A stretch of 64,000 nt of DNA from Spirochaetales bacterium (GTDB lineage: Bacteria; Spirochaetota; Spirochaetia; SZUA-6; DRHE01), in NCBI GenBank assembly GCA_030604195.1, contig JAUVWI010000012.1, positions 1-64,000 of the forward strand. The letters are read 5' to 3'. The translations under genes were made by a program, and so were the position numbers. Below are positions 54,674 to 63,374 of this stretch, one piece after another (position 1 is the stretch's first letter; every line of letters begins with the position of its first letter). The notes beneath the pieces were generated by a model, which had not been told where the DNA came from, did no database searches, and worked only from the letters and a program-made list of their open reading frames with translations.

Positions 54674-55855
54674 TCAATATTTGAGTTTTTTGATCCTATG
54701 GGCAGCTTGTCTGGTATCTTCGATCGAAGGCACTAAAGCAAAACGGATATATCCCTCGCCCGGGTTGAGTCCGCTTTGAGTTTCTTGAGATATCCAGGCC
54801 CCCGGGGTAGTTACAATCGCTGTTTCTTCCTGGAGCAGCAGGGCGGCAAACTCTAAAGATGTATAACCCGCAGGCACTTGCTGCCAGATATATAGTGTAG
54901 ATTCAGGTGTACAATCCTCCAGGCCGCCGGCAGAGAGGGCATTGCAGAGAATATCTCTTTTTTCCCTGTATTGCAGGCGGAAATTCTGTACATGTCCCTC
55001 GTCGGAGAGAGCGGCAATTGCCCCTTCCTGAATAAAGTTAGGTGTCCCTGAATCGATATTGGTTTTTACTTTTTTAAAAATAGAAATCAGCTCAGGGTCG
55101 CCCATAGCCCAGCCAATGCGGTGACCGGTCATGGCGGAACGTTTGGAGAGTGAATTGAATACAATCACTCCTTCTTCAGCAATATTCAGAAAGGAGAGAG
55201 GAGCCTTATCTGTAAAATAGATTTCTGAATAGGCTTCATCCGAGGCGATGATGATGTCATGCTTGCGGGCAAAATTGTAGGCCTCTCGATAAAACTTCTC
55301 ATCTGCCAGAGCGCCCGAAGGTGAGTTGGGATAATTAAGCCACATCAATTTCGTTTTACCGGCTATTTCTTCCGGAATTTGGGAGAAATCAATGAGAAAA
55401 CCCTTCTCTTTTAGCAGCGGAACCTGATAGGGAATACCCTCGGCAAAGAGAGTGCCGCGTGAATAAGGGGGGTAACCGGGAGAGGGGCAGAGCACATAAT
55501 CACCGGGATCAATCACCCCTTCGTGAAAATTAAATACCCCTTCCTTTGAACCGATGGTCGATGTAATTTGATTTTCCGGATTCAGATCTAACCCGAAACG
55601 GAGCTTGACCCATTGAGCTACAGCTTCACGGAAATGGGCGCTGCCTATATAGCTTGGATAACCGCTGGCTTTATTGGTATCTATTCCCTGCTTTGCTGCA
55701 CGGCGAATATGCTCAGGCGTGGGCACAGTGGGATCACCAACACCAAAATCTATTGGCTTAATCCCTCTTTCTTTCAGTTCTTGAACTTTTTTATCAACCT
55801 CGGCAAAAGCATAGCTGCCGATTGATTGAATTCGTTTAGATGTCCAGTTTTTCAA
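54674..55855 (-). CDS. DapL/DapC-like pyridoxal-phosphate aminotransferase
   Basis: A 393-residue class I/II aminotransferase. GVGDPTVPTPEHI near the start, GSKEGVFNFHEGVIDPGDYVLCPSPGYPPY (about 104-135), NYPNSPSGAL, ASDEAYSE and the PLP lysine in SLSKRSAMTGHRIGW (about 235). The GSKEG and DPGDxVLxPxPGYPxY blocks resemble LL-diaminopimelate or N-succinyl-DAP aminotransferases. It follows asd by 51 bases on the same strand behind the lysine riboswitch, supporting a lysine/DAP role. Confidence 0.85.
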   Translation of the reverse strand: MKNWTSKRIQSIGSYAFAEVDKKVQELKERGIKPIDFGVGDPTVPTPEHIRRAAKQGIDTNKASGYPSYIGSAHFREAVAQWVKLRFGLDLNPENQITSTIGSKEGVFNFHEGVIDPGDYVLCPSPGYPPYSRGTLFAEGIPYQVPLLKEKGFLIDFSQIPEEIAGKTKLMWLNYPNSPSGALADEKFYREAYNFARKHDIIIASDEAYSEIYFTDKAPLSFLNIAEEGVIVFNSLSKRSAMTGHRIGWAMGDPELISIFKKVKTNIDSGTPNFIQEGAIAALSDEGHVQNFRLQYREKRDILCNALSAGGLEDCTPESTLYIWQQVPAGYTSLEFAALLLQEETAIVTTPGAWISQETQSGLNPGEGYIRFALVPSIEDTRQAAHRIKKLKY

Positions 55856-55906
55856 TTATAAGCTCCTTGGTTTTCCGTACAACAACAGGTGTCTATCAGG
55901 ACAGAG

Positions 55907-56944
55907 TCATGACAGGTACCCTTTTTTTAGCAGAGTTTCCGCATTAAGAATTGCAGCTCCGGCAGCTCCCCGTACAGTGTTATGACCCATAATAACCATC
56001 TTAATATCAAATACGGGGCAGGTACGAATTCGGCCTATACAGGTGGACATACCACGGTTCAACCAGATATCTCTGGCCGGCTGGGGGCGGTCCCCTTCTT
56101 CAAAGAGGAGTAAAGGCTGTGCCGGAGCAAAGGGCAGTCCCATTTCCTGGGGAAGACCTCGAAATTCCCTTAAGACCTTTTTTACCTCTTCCACCTCAGC
56201 CTTATCTTTCAGCTTAATGGAAAGGGTTTCCGTATGACCGTCAAAAACCGGGACCCGGTTGCATTGGGCGCTGATTTGAAAATTAGCGGGAATGATGCGG
56301 TTATTATCGAGTTTTCCCAGTATTTTTAAGGGTTCTATCTCCATCTTCTCTTCTTCACCGCCGATGTGGGGGATAACATTGCCCAGAATATCCATGGAAG
56401 CAACACCGGGATAACCGGCGCCGGAGATTGCCTGTAGAGTGGTAACCTGAACGGCTTCAATGCCGAACTCAGTATAGAGGGGGGCCAGGGCCATGGTCAG
56501 GAACATGGTTGAACAATTTGAATTGGTAATAATCGCCCCTTTATACCTCTGGGTTTTAATAATTTCAAAATGATCATGATTGATTTCAGGTATAATCAGA
56601 GGGACATCCTCATCCATGCGGTGGTTCTTTGAATTGCTGATCACGAAATGGCCCTGGTCAGCATAAGCTTCCTCCACCGAACCGGCTATAGATGAATCCA
56701 GCCCGGAAAAAAGCAGGGGGCTCCGCAGCTTTTGATCAGTGCTTTTAACCTTTAACCGGCCAATATGTTCCGGCACCGGTATATCCTGCTTCCAGCGGCA
56801 GGCTTCGCGGTACAACTTTCCTGCTGATCGTGATGATGCCACCAATTCCGTAATCTCGAAGAAGGGATGATCCTCAAGTAAAACAATAAACTTCTGTCCC
56901 ACAGTACCGGTTGCGCCAAGAATGGCAACGGGAATTCTTTCCAT
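55907..56944 (-). CDS. asd: Aspartate-semialdehyde dehydrogenase
   Basis: A 345-residue Asd that reduces aspartyl phosphate to aspartate semialdehyde, shared by lysine/DAP, threonine and methionine synthesis. N-terminal NADP loop [10 protein letters not shown], catalytic Cys in [11 protein letters not shown] (about 144), and a C-terminal active-site block HTETLSIKL. The sequence type resembles the archaeal/fungal-like class. I start at ATG 56944, five bases after GGAGG. Controlled by the lysine riboswitch upstream. Confidence 0.93.
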   Translation of the reverse strand: MERIPVAILGATGTVGQKFIVLLEDHPFFEITELVASSRSAGKLYREACRWKQDIPVPEHIGRLKVKSTDQKLRSPLLFSGLDSSIAGSVEEAYADQGHFVISNSKNHRMDEDVPLIIPEINHDHFEIIKTQRYKGAIITNSNCSTMFLTMALAPLYTEFGIEAVQVTTLQAISGAGYPGVASMDILGNVIPHIGGEEEKMEIEPLKILGKLDNNRIIPANFQISAQCNRVPVFDGHTETLSIKLKDKAEVEEVKKVLREFRGLPQEMGLPFAPAQPLLLFEEGDRPQPARDIWLNRGMSTCIGRIRTCPVFDIKMVIMGHNTVRGAAGAAILNAETLLKKGYLS

Positions 56945-56995
56945 GTTTTCCTCCAAAAAAAGTATGTGTGGATCTTTAAGCTATAGAGGAGTTAT

Positions 56996-57172
56996 GATAA
57001 ATAGCTCTCCACCATAAATGGTGACAGTCCCAGGGATTTAGCCCTGGCAACCAGGTAATGGACGGAATAGGGCGCCCATTCCTTCGGCGGCAAAACCCTT
57101 TTTCATACCCTTATGGAAGCCCTTTCCTTACCGGTTGGTATGATACTTATGATTGCCGCGCCTCTATTGATC
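56996..57172 (-). promoter_or_regulatory. Lysine riboswitch (L box) ahead of asd
   Basis: The 333-base gap before asd holds a 177-nt lysine aptamer on the minus strand. Conserved blocks are AGAGGCGCGGCAATCATAAGTA, GGGTTTTGCCGCCGAAGG, CTGGGACTGTCACC and GGTGGAGAGCTA. Stem P1 can form between GATCAATAG and CTATTTATC. Downstream, CTCCTC can pair with the asd Shine-Dalgarno GGAGGA, and an alternative hairpin (GAGCTAT/ATAGCTT) competes with P1, suggesting translational repression when lysine binds; a T7 run before the Shine-Dalgarno could instead support termination. The rest of the gap, to 57289, shows nothing else. Confidence 0.88.
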
Positions 57173-57289
57173 CTTTTAAGAGGCTTAAATAACACATCGC
57201 GGGAGAATTGTCAACTATTGAAATTTAAGTTTTCCGGACTTGCTGGAAATGCATGTTGAAATTTACGGCGTAAAAGGCATAATTAAGTA

Positions 57290-58267
57290 ATGGCAAAAAA
57301 ATTAAGGATCCAGGTTATAGGCTCCGGCGCAATCGGCTCACTGATAGGCGGTCTTTTGGCAGAGAAAAATCATCAGGTATCTTTTGTCACTAATAAGAAG
57401 GATCTTAAAACTCCGGAGCAACTGGATCTCCGTATTATACTTCCCGATAACTTTATAAATACTAAAATATTTGTGAGCAGACCGGGGGAAGAGGCTGATC
57501 TATTGATTGTTGCCCTGAAGAGGTTCCATCTTAAGAATCTGACTAAAGAGTTTTTCGCTGATTTCAAGCTCGCTCCAGGGGGAAAAATACTATTTATAAA
57601 CTGTGACCCCTCTATCATGAGGAGCCTCGTTCCTGATGGGGTGAAGTGGAGAGTTGCTCTGACCCTGCTGAATGCGGTACAGTTTGAAGCCGGGGAAGTT
57701 GAGCTCTGTTCAAAGCGCTCACTCTTGCTTGTCGAGAGGGATAAGGAGCTTAAGAATGTTATGAATGAGCTGCGCGGCTATGGGTTGGAAATAAAGGAAA
57801 GTGATAATATGGAGTCCTCTGCCAATTCATTTTTTATCCTGCAGCTGCTCAACCTGCCCGTAGCCATGTGCAATACAACACTTAACTATTTTCTCTCTTA
57901 CAAAGAAGGGCGTAAGATGGCGGTAAAGGTCATGGAGGAGGGAGTGGCCGCCATGATGCGCAGCGGCAGGAAATTAAAGGAGCTGCCCTTCATGGATCCT
58001 CAGGAGTTATTGAAAAGCCTGCAGAAACATGGTAATGATTTTGATGTTTATCGTTTTCCTCCTGATCGCTGCTACAACTCCATACTCCAGTCAATCATCA
58101 GAAATAAGATGACCGAGACCATGGAAATAAACGGGCAGCTGGTTAAAATGGCCGGCCCGGCAGGAGTAAATCCTCTATGGAATTGGCGCCTCACCCAGAA
58201 ACTATCCCGGGTAATTAGGGTGGGGTTTTATAGCACGCCAATTGATCTATTTAGAGCCTTAAAATAG
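57290..58267 (+). CDS. Ketopantoate-reductase-family (PanE/ApbA) oxidoreductase
   Basis: A 325-residue NADP-dependent reductase. The dinucleotide-binding opening IQVIGSGAIGSLIGGLLAEKNHQV is typical of PanE/ApbA. The C-terminal helical domain (about 175-320) has a KEGRKMAVKVMEEG segment. The usual catalytic Lys-Asn-Glu set is hard to place with confidence, so substrate (ketopantoate or another 2-oxoacid) is uncertain. Monocistronic or leading into the phosphorylase 28 bases downstream. Confidence 0.75.
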   Translation: MAKKLRIQVIGSGAIGSLIGGLLAEKNHQVSFVTNKKDLKTPEQLDLRIILPDNFINTKIFVSRPGEEADLLIVALKRFHLKNLTKEFFADFKLAPGGKILFINCDPSIMRSLVPDGVKWRVALTLLNAVQFEAGEVELCSKRSLLLVERDKELKNVMNELRGYGLEIKESDNMESSANSFFILQLLNLPVAMCNTTLNYFLSYKEGRKMAVKVMEEGVAAMMRSGRKLKELPFMDPQELLKSLQKHGNDFDVYRFPPDRCYNSILQSIIRNKMTETMEINGQLVKMAGPAGVNPLWNWRLTQKLSRVIRVGFYSTPIDLFRALK

Positions 58268-58295
58268 CTTAATCACCAGAATAAAGGAGAAGGAT

Positions 58296-59102
58296 ATGTT
58301 TTCCGGATTTGAAGAACGTGTTAAGAGGGCAGTCGACTCTGTAAAAGAGGTTGAAAGTGTATCGCCGCAAGTGGGGATTATTCTTGGTTCCGGTCTGGGA
58401 GATTTTATCGACCGCTTTTCAGGCAGGGAAATTCCCTATAAAAAGATCCACGGGTTTCCCTTGCCTACGGTGGAGGGCCATCGAGGAACTCTAAAAATCG
58501 GCTCTTCTGCTGCAGTTTTAGCCGGAAGGTTCCATTATTATGAAGGTTATGATCCTGATAATATTGTACTGCCGATATTTCTTTTACATGGACTGGGTGT
58601 GCGAACCCTTATTATCACCAATGCCGCCGGAGCCGTTAATCCCGCTTATAAACCCGGTGAGCTGGTGTTAATCCGTGATCATGTTAACCTGATGGGCGTA
58701 AACCCCCTGCGGGGACCGAATATAGCTGATCTGGGCCCCCGTTTTCCCGATATGAGCGAAGTTTATAGCTCGCAGCTGCGGCAACTGGTGAACAGTATTT
58801 CCAGGCAGGAATATAAAGAGGGAGTGTATGCGGCTTTTCAAGGCCCCTGTTATGAAACCCCGGCGGAGATCAGGATGGCTGCGGCTTTTGGCGCCGATCT
58901 GGTGGGAATGTCTACCGTACCGGAAGTAATTGCCGCTGCTTATCTGGGAATCAGGGTGATAGGAATTTCCTGTGTTACCAATATGGCTGCCGGTATTCTG
59001 AAGCAGCCCCTGAGTCACGAAGAGGTTGTGGCGACCGGTAAGAAAGTAGCGCCCCAGTTCGCTGAATTGATCACCGCCATTCTGAATAACCTTTCAGGCT
59101 GA
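58296..59102 (+). CDS. punA: Purine-nucleoside phosphorylase
   Basis: A 268-residue trimeric-type PNP that cleaves inosine and guanosine with phosphate. Motifs: GIILGSGLGDFID, VEGHRGTLKIG, AGRFHYYEGY, ITNAAGAVNP and the purine-binding GPCYETPAEIRM with VGMSTVPEV and SCVTNMAAG. Good AGGAG before ATG 58296. Together with pdp it completes purine and pyrimidine nucleoside breakdown for the window. Confidence 0.94.
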   Translation: MFSGFEERVKRAVDSVKEVESVSPQVGIILGSGLGDFIDRFSGREIPYKKIHGFPLPTVEGHRGTLKIGSSAAVLAGRFHYYEGYDPDNIVLPIFLLHGLGVRTLIITNAAGAVNPAYKPGELVLIRDHVNLMGVNPLRGPNIADLGPRFPDMSEVYSSQLRQLVNSISRQEYKEGVYAAFQGPCYETPAEIRMAAAFGADLVGMSTVPEVIAAAYLGIRVIGISCVTNMAAGILKQPLSHEEVVATGKKVAPQFAELITAILNNLSG

Positions 59103-59107
59103 TATTG

Positions 59108-61570
59108 ATGAGAGCGGCGAGCAGATTTACTCAAGAGTCGATCCTGCATGTACGGCAGGCAATCAATGAGGCGCAGGGAAATGAAGTACTGGTTGTCGGC
59201 TCTCTGGATGATAATAAAAAGATATGCTCAATCACTGTTGCCGCCCGCGGCAATGAAGAGGCCGTGCCGGCGCTGAAACCATATCTGGAAAAAGGCGATG
59301 TAATTGTTCACAATCACCCCTCTGCTTTATTGAAGCCCAGCTATGCAGATCTCCGGATTGCCGCCCAGTTGGGAAATCAGGGAATCGGATTCTATATTGT
59401 AGACAACAATGTGGAAAACACCTATGTGGTAGCCGAACCGGTAACGGGCAGGGAAATAAAGGCTCTGGATAGTGAAGAGTTATCGGCAATTTTAGAGCCC
59501 GGGGGAAAGTTAAACAGTTGCTTCCCCGCTTATGAGGAAAGGTTATCGCAGATTGAGATGCTCAAGTTTTGTACCATGGGTTTCAATAAAGATCTGATCT
59601 GTCTTTCTGAAGCAGGCACCGGTATAGGCAAATCCCTGGCCTATTTAATACCTGCATTTTCCTGGGTGTTGCGCAATGATGAAAGGGTGGTTGTATCCAC
59701 CGCAACCATCAATCTTCAGCAGCAGCTTATCGAAAAGGACATCCCCCTGGTAAAGCGTCTCTTGGGCAGTGATCCCGGTGTTGTACTGGTAAAGGGAAGA
59801 AGCAATTATCTCTGCCTTACACGTTTACGCGAGAGCAGCAGTGAGCTGTCCCTCTTTGATGAGGTTAATGAGAATTTGAACGCCATTGTTGAGTGGTCTT
59901 TGACTACAGCTACTGGAAGCAGGAGCGATCTCTCTTTTTTCCCTGATGATGACCTGTGGTACAGGCTATGTTCAGAGGCCGATGCCTGCAGGGGGTTGCG
60001 CTGCCCGGAGCGGGAGAGATGTTTCGTGCTTCGAGCCCGCAGGGAAGCGGCTGCAGCCCGTATTCTGGTGGTCAATCATCACCTGCTTTTCGCAGATCTC
60101 TCCATGCGTATTGCCGGCGCAGGATTTGAGAGTTCCGCCGTGCTGCCGCCCTTCCATAGAATTATCTTTGATGAAGCACATAACATAGAGAAAAGCGCTA
60201 CTTCCTTTTTTTCCCGGAGTTTCAGCTGCTTGAGTATAGCCAGGTATTCAGGCAGGCTTCTGCGGCAGAAAAAGGGGCGAAACTACGGTTTGCTGCCGGG
60301 CCTGGAGAAGCTATTACATCATCATAATCTTATAAATCAGATACAGAATTTTCTTAGTGAGGTAGCGGGGAAATCCCGTTCTCTGGATGCAATGTCTGCA
60401 CAGCTTCTCGACGGGAACCTTCCCGGCAGGAAGCTGAATTTTCGTCTTACCAATGAAACGCCTGAAATACAAACCCTGCTTCTGGAACCTTTGAATGATC
60501 TGCGAAAGAGTATAATGGTTCTACTCTCCTGTTTTGAAGAGCTCTTTAAGGGTCTCAGTGAGGAACAGGAAGAGGAGAGTATAGTATATGAGTGCCGGAT
60601 TGAGCTGCGCAGGTTGAACACAGTTGCCGAGATCTGCAGCCATTTTTTAAGATTTCAGGATAATGATCAAGATGTTTTCTGGCTGGAAAACCGCAAGAAT
60701 TACCGGGGTGAGAATTATACCAGATTTGTAATTACCCCCCTGGATATCTCGCTGTTGATGAATGAAGCGGTATATAAACCATATAAAACAGTCATTTTCA
60801 CCTCCGCTACTTTAGCTGTGAACCATAATTTTGATTTCTGGAAATCAAGGGTCGGTTTTAACAGCGCTGTTGAAAGGGAAATCAAGGAAGGATTTTTTGT
60901 TTCTCCTTTTAACTACAAAAGAGATGTGCTTCTGGGTATACCAAAAGAGGCGCCTCCGCCCTCGGAAGAGGGCTATACGGCTTTCATCTCTGCATTTGTG
61001 CAGGAGGTCTTGAAGATATCAGAGGGCAGAGCCTTACTCTTATTTACTTCTTACTCAATGTTGAAAGAGGTATACGACGAAGTGGCAGCGGGATTAAGGG
61101 AATGGGGAATCAATGTGCTGAGGCAGGGCGAGGATGACCGTAGCCGCCTGCTGCAGCGTTTCCAGGAGGACACGGCCAGCGTACTTCTGGCTACCGATTC
61201 ATTCTGGGAGGGTGTAGATACGCCTGGAGAAGCCTTAGAGGTAGTAATTATGTGCCGGCTTCCATTTCGAGTGCCTACCGATCCGGTTATTGAAGCTCGT
61301 TTAGAGGCTATAGAGAAAAGGGGCGGCAACTCTTTCTGGGAGCTCTTGCTGCCCGATGCAGTATTACGGTTGAAGCAGGGTTTTGGCCGGTTAATACGCC
61401 GGAAGAGCGACCGGGGCATAGTATTAATCCTGGATTCCAGGATAATTACAAAATCCTATGGCCGGATTTTTCTCTCTTCTCTTCCTGAAACTCCGCAAAT
61501 TGTTTCAGAGAGCAGGTTCCTGTTGGAGAAAGTGGAGAATTTTATTGTTAATATGCGAAGCAATCGGTAA
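59108..61570 (+). CDS. DinG/XPD-type helicase with N-terminal JAMM domain
   Basis: About 820 residues in two parts. Residues 1-120 are a JAB/MPN domain with the metal motif VIVHNHPSALLKPSYADLRIA (HxHPS-x6-S-x2-D). Residues about 150-820 are an XPD/DinG-type superfamily 2 helicase: Walker A SEAGTGIGKSL, an iron-sulfur cysteine set (CSEADACRGLRCPERERC, about 293-310), DEAH box IIFDEAHNIE and QGFGRLIRRKSDRG. The iron-sulfur helicases unwind R-loops and G-quadruplexes; the JAMM part suggests a linked peptidase or nucleotide-binding role. Confidence 0.87.
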   Translation: MRAASRFTQESILHVRQAINEAQGNEVLVVGSLDDNKKICSITVAARGNEEAVPALKPYLEKGDVIVHNHPSALLKPSYADLRIAAQLGNQGIGFYIVDNNVENTYVVAEPVTGREIKALDSEELSAILEPGGKLNSCFPAYEERLSQIEMLKFCTMGFNKDLICLSEAGTGIGKSLAYLIPAFSWVLRNDERVVVSTATINLQQQLIEKDIPLVKRLLGSDPGVVLVKGRSNYLCLTRLRESSSELSLFDEVNENLNAIVEWSLTTATGSRSDLSFFPDDDLWYRLCSEADACRGLRCPERERCFVLRARREAAAARILVVNHHLLFADLSMRIAGAGFESSAVLPPFHRIIFDEAHNIEKSATSFFSRSFSCLSIARYSGRLLRQKKGRNYGLLPGLEKLLHHHNLINQIQNFLSEVAGKSRSLDAMSAQLLDGNLPGRKLNFRLTNETPEIQTLLLEPLNDLRKSIMVLLSCFEELFKGLSEEQEEESIVYECRIELRRLNTVAEICSHFLRFQDNDQDVFWLENRKNYRGENYTRFVITPLDISLLMNEAVYKPYKTVIFTSATLAVNHNFDFWKSRVGFNSAVEREIKEGFFVSPFNYKRDVLLGIPKEAPPPSEEGYTAFISAFVQEVLKISEGRALLLFTSYSMLKEVYDEVAAGLREWGINVLRQGEDDRSRLLQRFQEDTASVLLATDSFWEGVDTPGEALEVVIMCRLPFRVPTDPVIEARLEAIEKRGGNSFWELLLPDAVLRLKQGFGRLIRRKSDRGIVLILDSRIITKSYGRIFLSSLPETPQIVSESRFLLEKVENFIVNMRSNR

Positions 61571-61591
61571 GGTTGATATTTAATAGAAGAT

Positions 61592-61627
61592 AAAAAAAGG
61601 AGCGCATTGCTGTAATACGCTCCTTTT
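61592..61627. terminator. Bidirectional Rho-independent terminator
   Basis: A-run, GGAGCG/CGCTCC stem with a 13-base loop, T5 run, between the helicase gene (+) and groES (-). Confidence 0.82.
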
Positions 61628-61633
61628 CGATTT

Positions 61634-61897
61634 TTATTCGATAACAGCTAGAAGGTCATCCATCTTAAGGATAAGCTGTTCTTCGCCCTCTACCTTAATG
61701 GTGGAACCGGCGTATTTATCATAAATTACGCGGTCCTTGACTTTTACTTTAATTTCCTCATCAGTGCCGACCGCAAGGACAATACCTTCCTGGGTTTTCT
61801 CCTGAGCGGTCTGGGGAATTAGGATTCCTCCGGCGGTTTTTGCTTCTGCTTCCACCATTTTTACCAGCACACGTTCTCCTAGAGGCTTGATTTTCAC
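61634..61897 (-). CDS. groS: Co-chaperonin GroES
   Basis: An 87-residue co-chaperonin that caps GroEL. KIKPLGERVLVKMVEAEAKTAGGILIPQTAQEKTQEG includes the mobile loop, and the C-terminal block DRVIYDKYAGSTIKVEGEEQLILKMDDLLAVI is typical. GTG start with AGGAGG upstream. No groEL follows: the gene is alone and ends at a terminator. Confidence 0.95.
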   Translation of the reverse strand: MKIKPLGERVLVKMVEAEAKTAGGILIPQTAQEKTQEGIVLAVGTDEEIKVKVKDRVIYDKYAGSTIKVEGEEQLILKMDDLLAVIE

Positions 61898-61959
61898 TGC
61901 TTTCCTCCTGAATTTGATTAAAAAGTTCTACAAAGGTTAATGATTTGTATTTTAAAGTG

Positions 61960-61988
61960 AATATACGCATTAAGATCATCAGGGTCAA
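61960..61988 (-). promoter_or_regulatory. Sigma-70 promoter of groES
   Basis: Minus strand TTGACC (61983-61988), exactly 17 bases, TATATT (61960-61965), giving a leader of about 55 bases. No CIRCE (TTAGCACTC inverted repeat) is visible. The 335-base gap between groES and the sigma gene is accounted for by this promoter, the dyads at 62048-62104 and the sigma-54 promoter. Confidence 0.7.
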
Positions 61989-62047
61989 GCAAATTGTTTC
62001 ACAAAATCATTTTACCGGAGCAGTAGATTAACTGCAATCTTGCTCTT

Positions 62048-62104
62048 TGAATCATTTTGTCCCAGTTTTATGGTTGTAAGGAGGAATTGGGACATTTTGT
62101 CCCA
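62048..62104 (+). promoter_or_regulatory. Paired upstream activator sites (TGGGACA-TTT-TGTCCCA)
   Basis: A perfect 7-3-7 inverted repeat TGGGACATTTTGTCCCA at 62088-62104 and a half-degenerate one of identical geometry (TGAATCA-TTT-TGTCCCA) at 62048-62064, centres 40 bases apart (about four helical turns). They lie about 95-135 bases upstream of the sigma-54 promoter, the typical place for an NtrC-type enhancer. Confidence 0.7.
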
Positions 62105-62190
62105 TTTCAGTGAAATATTATAGTATGGCCAATACATGACATTTAATTTCTTGTTTAATAAAGAGATGTAAAGCATTATAATTGAGTGTT

Positions 62191-62207
62191 TGGCACGATA
62201 GTTGCAT
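62191..62207 (+). promoter_or_regulatory. Sigma-54 (-24/-12) promoter
   Basis: TGGCACGATAGTTGCAT matches the RpoN consensus TGGCACG-N4-TTGCW at every fixed base, with GG and GC exactly ten bases apart. Transcription would start near 62216, just before the GGAGG of the sigma-factor gene. Confidence 0.85.
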
Positions 62208-62232
62208 ATACTTCATTGGAGGAAATTAAAAA

Positions 62233-63132
62233 ATGATTACAGCAACCAAAGAAACAAAAATTAAGAATACAAGAAAGGGAAAAATTATAAATACTAACAA
62301 CAATGATGACAATATTCTCTCCTTATATCTGAAGGAAATCAATACTATTTCCCTGCTGACCAGAGAGGAAGAGGTAAAATATGCAACAGAAGCGGCTTCA
62401 GGAAATGAGTTTGCCAAAAACAAACTCATTAAAGCCAACCTTCGTTTTGTAGTAAATGTAGCTAAAAAATACCAGAATCAGGGTTTGCCTTTAGCTGATC
62501 TGATAAGTGAGGGCAATATCGGTCTGATGAATGCGATCGAACGTTTTGATGTTGAAAAGGGCTATCATTTTATTTCTTATGCGGTCTGGTGGATTCGACA
62601 GGCTATACTCAAAGCAATCTGTGAAAAATCAAGAATGATCAGGCTACCTTTAAATAGGGCGAATGAACTGGTGCAGATTGAGAAGGTGCGTAAGGACATG
62701 CAGAGCGATAACGGCCTTGAACCGGAAATGGAGGAAATCGCCAAAAAACTTTCCATGGATAAAGAACATGTAGAGGATTTATTGAATATTTCCCGTGACC
62801 TCGTTTCCCTGGATACACCGGTCTATGATGAAAAGGATTCTTCACTCTTAAGCGATTTTGTTGAAGATAAAGGATATCAGGCGCCTGATGAAATGGCCAT
62901 CGATAATTCTTTACGGGCTGATATTAATGATCTACTGGACACCTTGAGCCACAAGGAATCTGATATTATCCAGTATCGTTACGGGCTTAACGGCAGAAGG
63001 CCCATGTCACTTAAAGAGATAGGAACCCGTTATAATCTCACTAAAGAACGTATACGACAAATAGAGAAAAAGGCTATCAAACGCCTGCAGCACCCTTCGC
63101 GCAGCCAGTATTTAGCCTCATATATAGCCTGA
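62233..63132 (+). CDS. Sigma-70-family (RpoD/RpoS-like) sigma factor
   Basis: A 299-residue sigma factor with region 1.2 (LSLYLKEINTISLLTREEEVKYA), full region 2 (LIKANLRFVVNVAKKYQNQGLPLADLISEGNIGL, FDVEKGYHFISYAVWWIRQAI), region 3, and region 4 with the helix-turn-helix MSLKEIGTRYNLTKERIRQIEKKAIKRL. It lacks the long region 1.1 of a housekeeping sigma, so it is a group 2 (RpoS-like) alternative. ATG with GGAGG, driven by the sigma-54 promoter and followed by a terminator. Confidence 0.9.
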   Translation: MITATKETKIKNTRKGKIINTNNNDDNILSLYLKEINTISLLTREEEVKYATEAASGNEFAKNKLIKANLRFVVNVAKKYQNQGLPLADLISEGNIGLMNAIERFDVEKGYHFISYAVWWIRQAILKAICEKSRMIRLPLNRANELVQIEKVRKDMQSDNGLEPEMEEIAKKLSMDKEHVEDLLNISRDLVSLDTPVYDEKDSSLLSDFVEDKGYQAPDEMAIDNSLRADINDLLDTLSHKESDIIQYRYGLNGRRPMSLKEIGTRYNLTKERIRQIEKKAIKRLQHPSRSQYLASYIA

Positions 63133-63163
63133 TTTTAACCAGTAATCAAGTTGTATTAGCTGA

Positions 63164-63297
63164 TCAACCTTCCTGGTCGGTCCTCCTACAGGACTTCCGC
63201 CGGGTGTCAAGCCTTCCTGGTCGGTCGCCCAAAGGATTCCCTTCGGTCATCCCACAGGGATTTCCTACGGTCAGCTGTCAACCCTCCCTAGTTGGTC
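63164..63297 (+). repeat. Degenerate triple repeat TCAANCCTTCCTGGTCGGTC
   Basis: Three related blocks at 63164-63182, 63207-63226 and 63278-63297 (the third with T for G in two places), spaced 43 and 71 bases apart, in the non-coding gap between the sigma gene and ppdK. The blocks are uneven, so this is not a CRISPR. The third lies in the loop of the terminator. Confidence 0.45.
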
Positions 63298-63319
63298 AGC
63301 TTGACAGCAATTTTTTTTT
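63274..63319 (+). terminator. Rho-independent terminator after the sigma gene
   Basis: Perfect 8-bp stem GCTGTCAA/TTGACAGC with a 19-base loop, followed by AATTTTTTTTT. Confidence 0.8.
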
Positions 63320-63374
63320 GTTTTAGATTGACCACAACTAAATAAAAATAACAGTACAGATGGAGGTGTCTTTG

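Noticed and set aside
54531-54779. 82-codon ORF MTWPGSFMLLPLKF...
   Set aside because: It is the open frame of repeat copy E continuing antisense into the aminotransferase gene; no independent coding evidence.
61898-62040. CIRCE operator for groES
   Set aside because: No TTAGCACTC-type inverted repeat present; only a sigma-70 promoter is seen.
63164-63297. Short repeats resembling a CRISPR array
   Set aside because: Only three uneven, imperfect blocks with unequal spacing (43 and 71 bases), no cas genes, and the third is part of a terminator.
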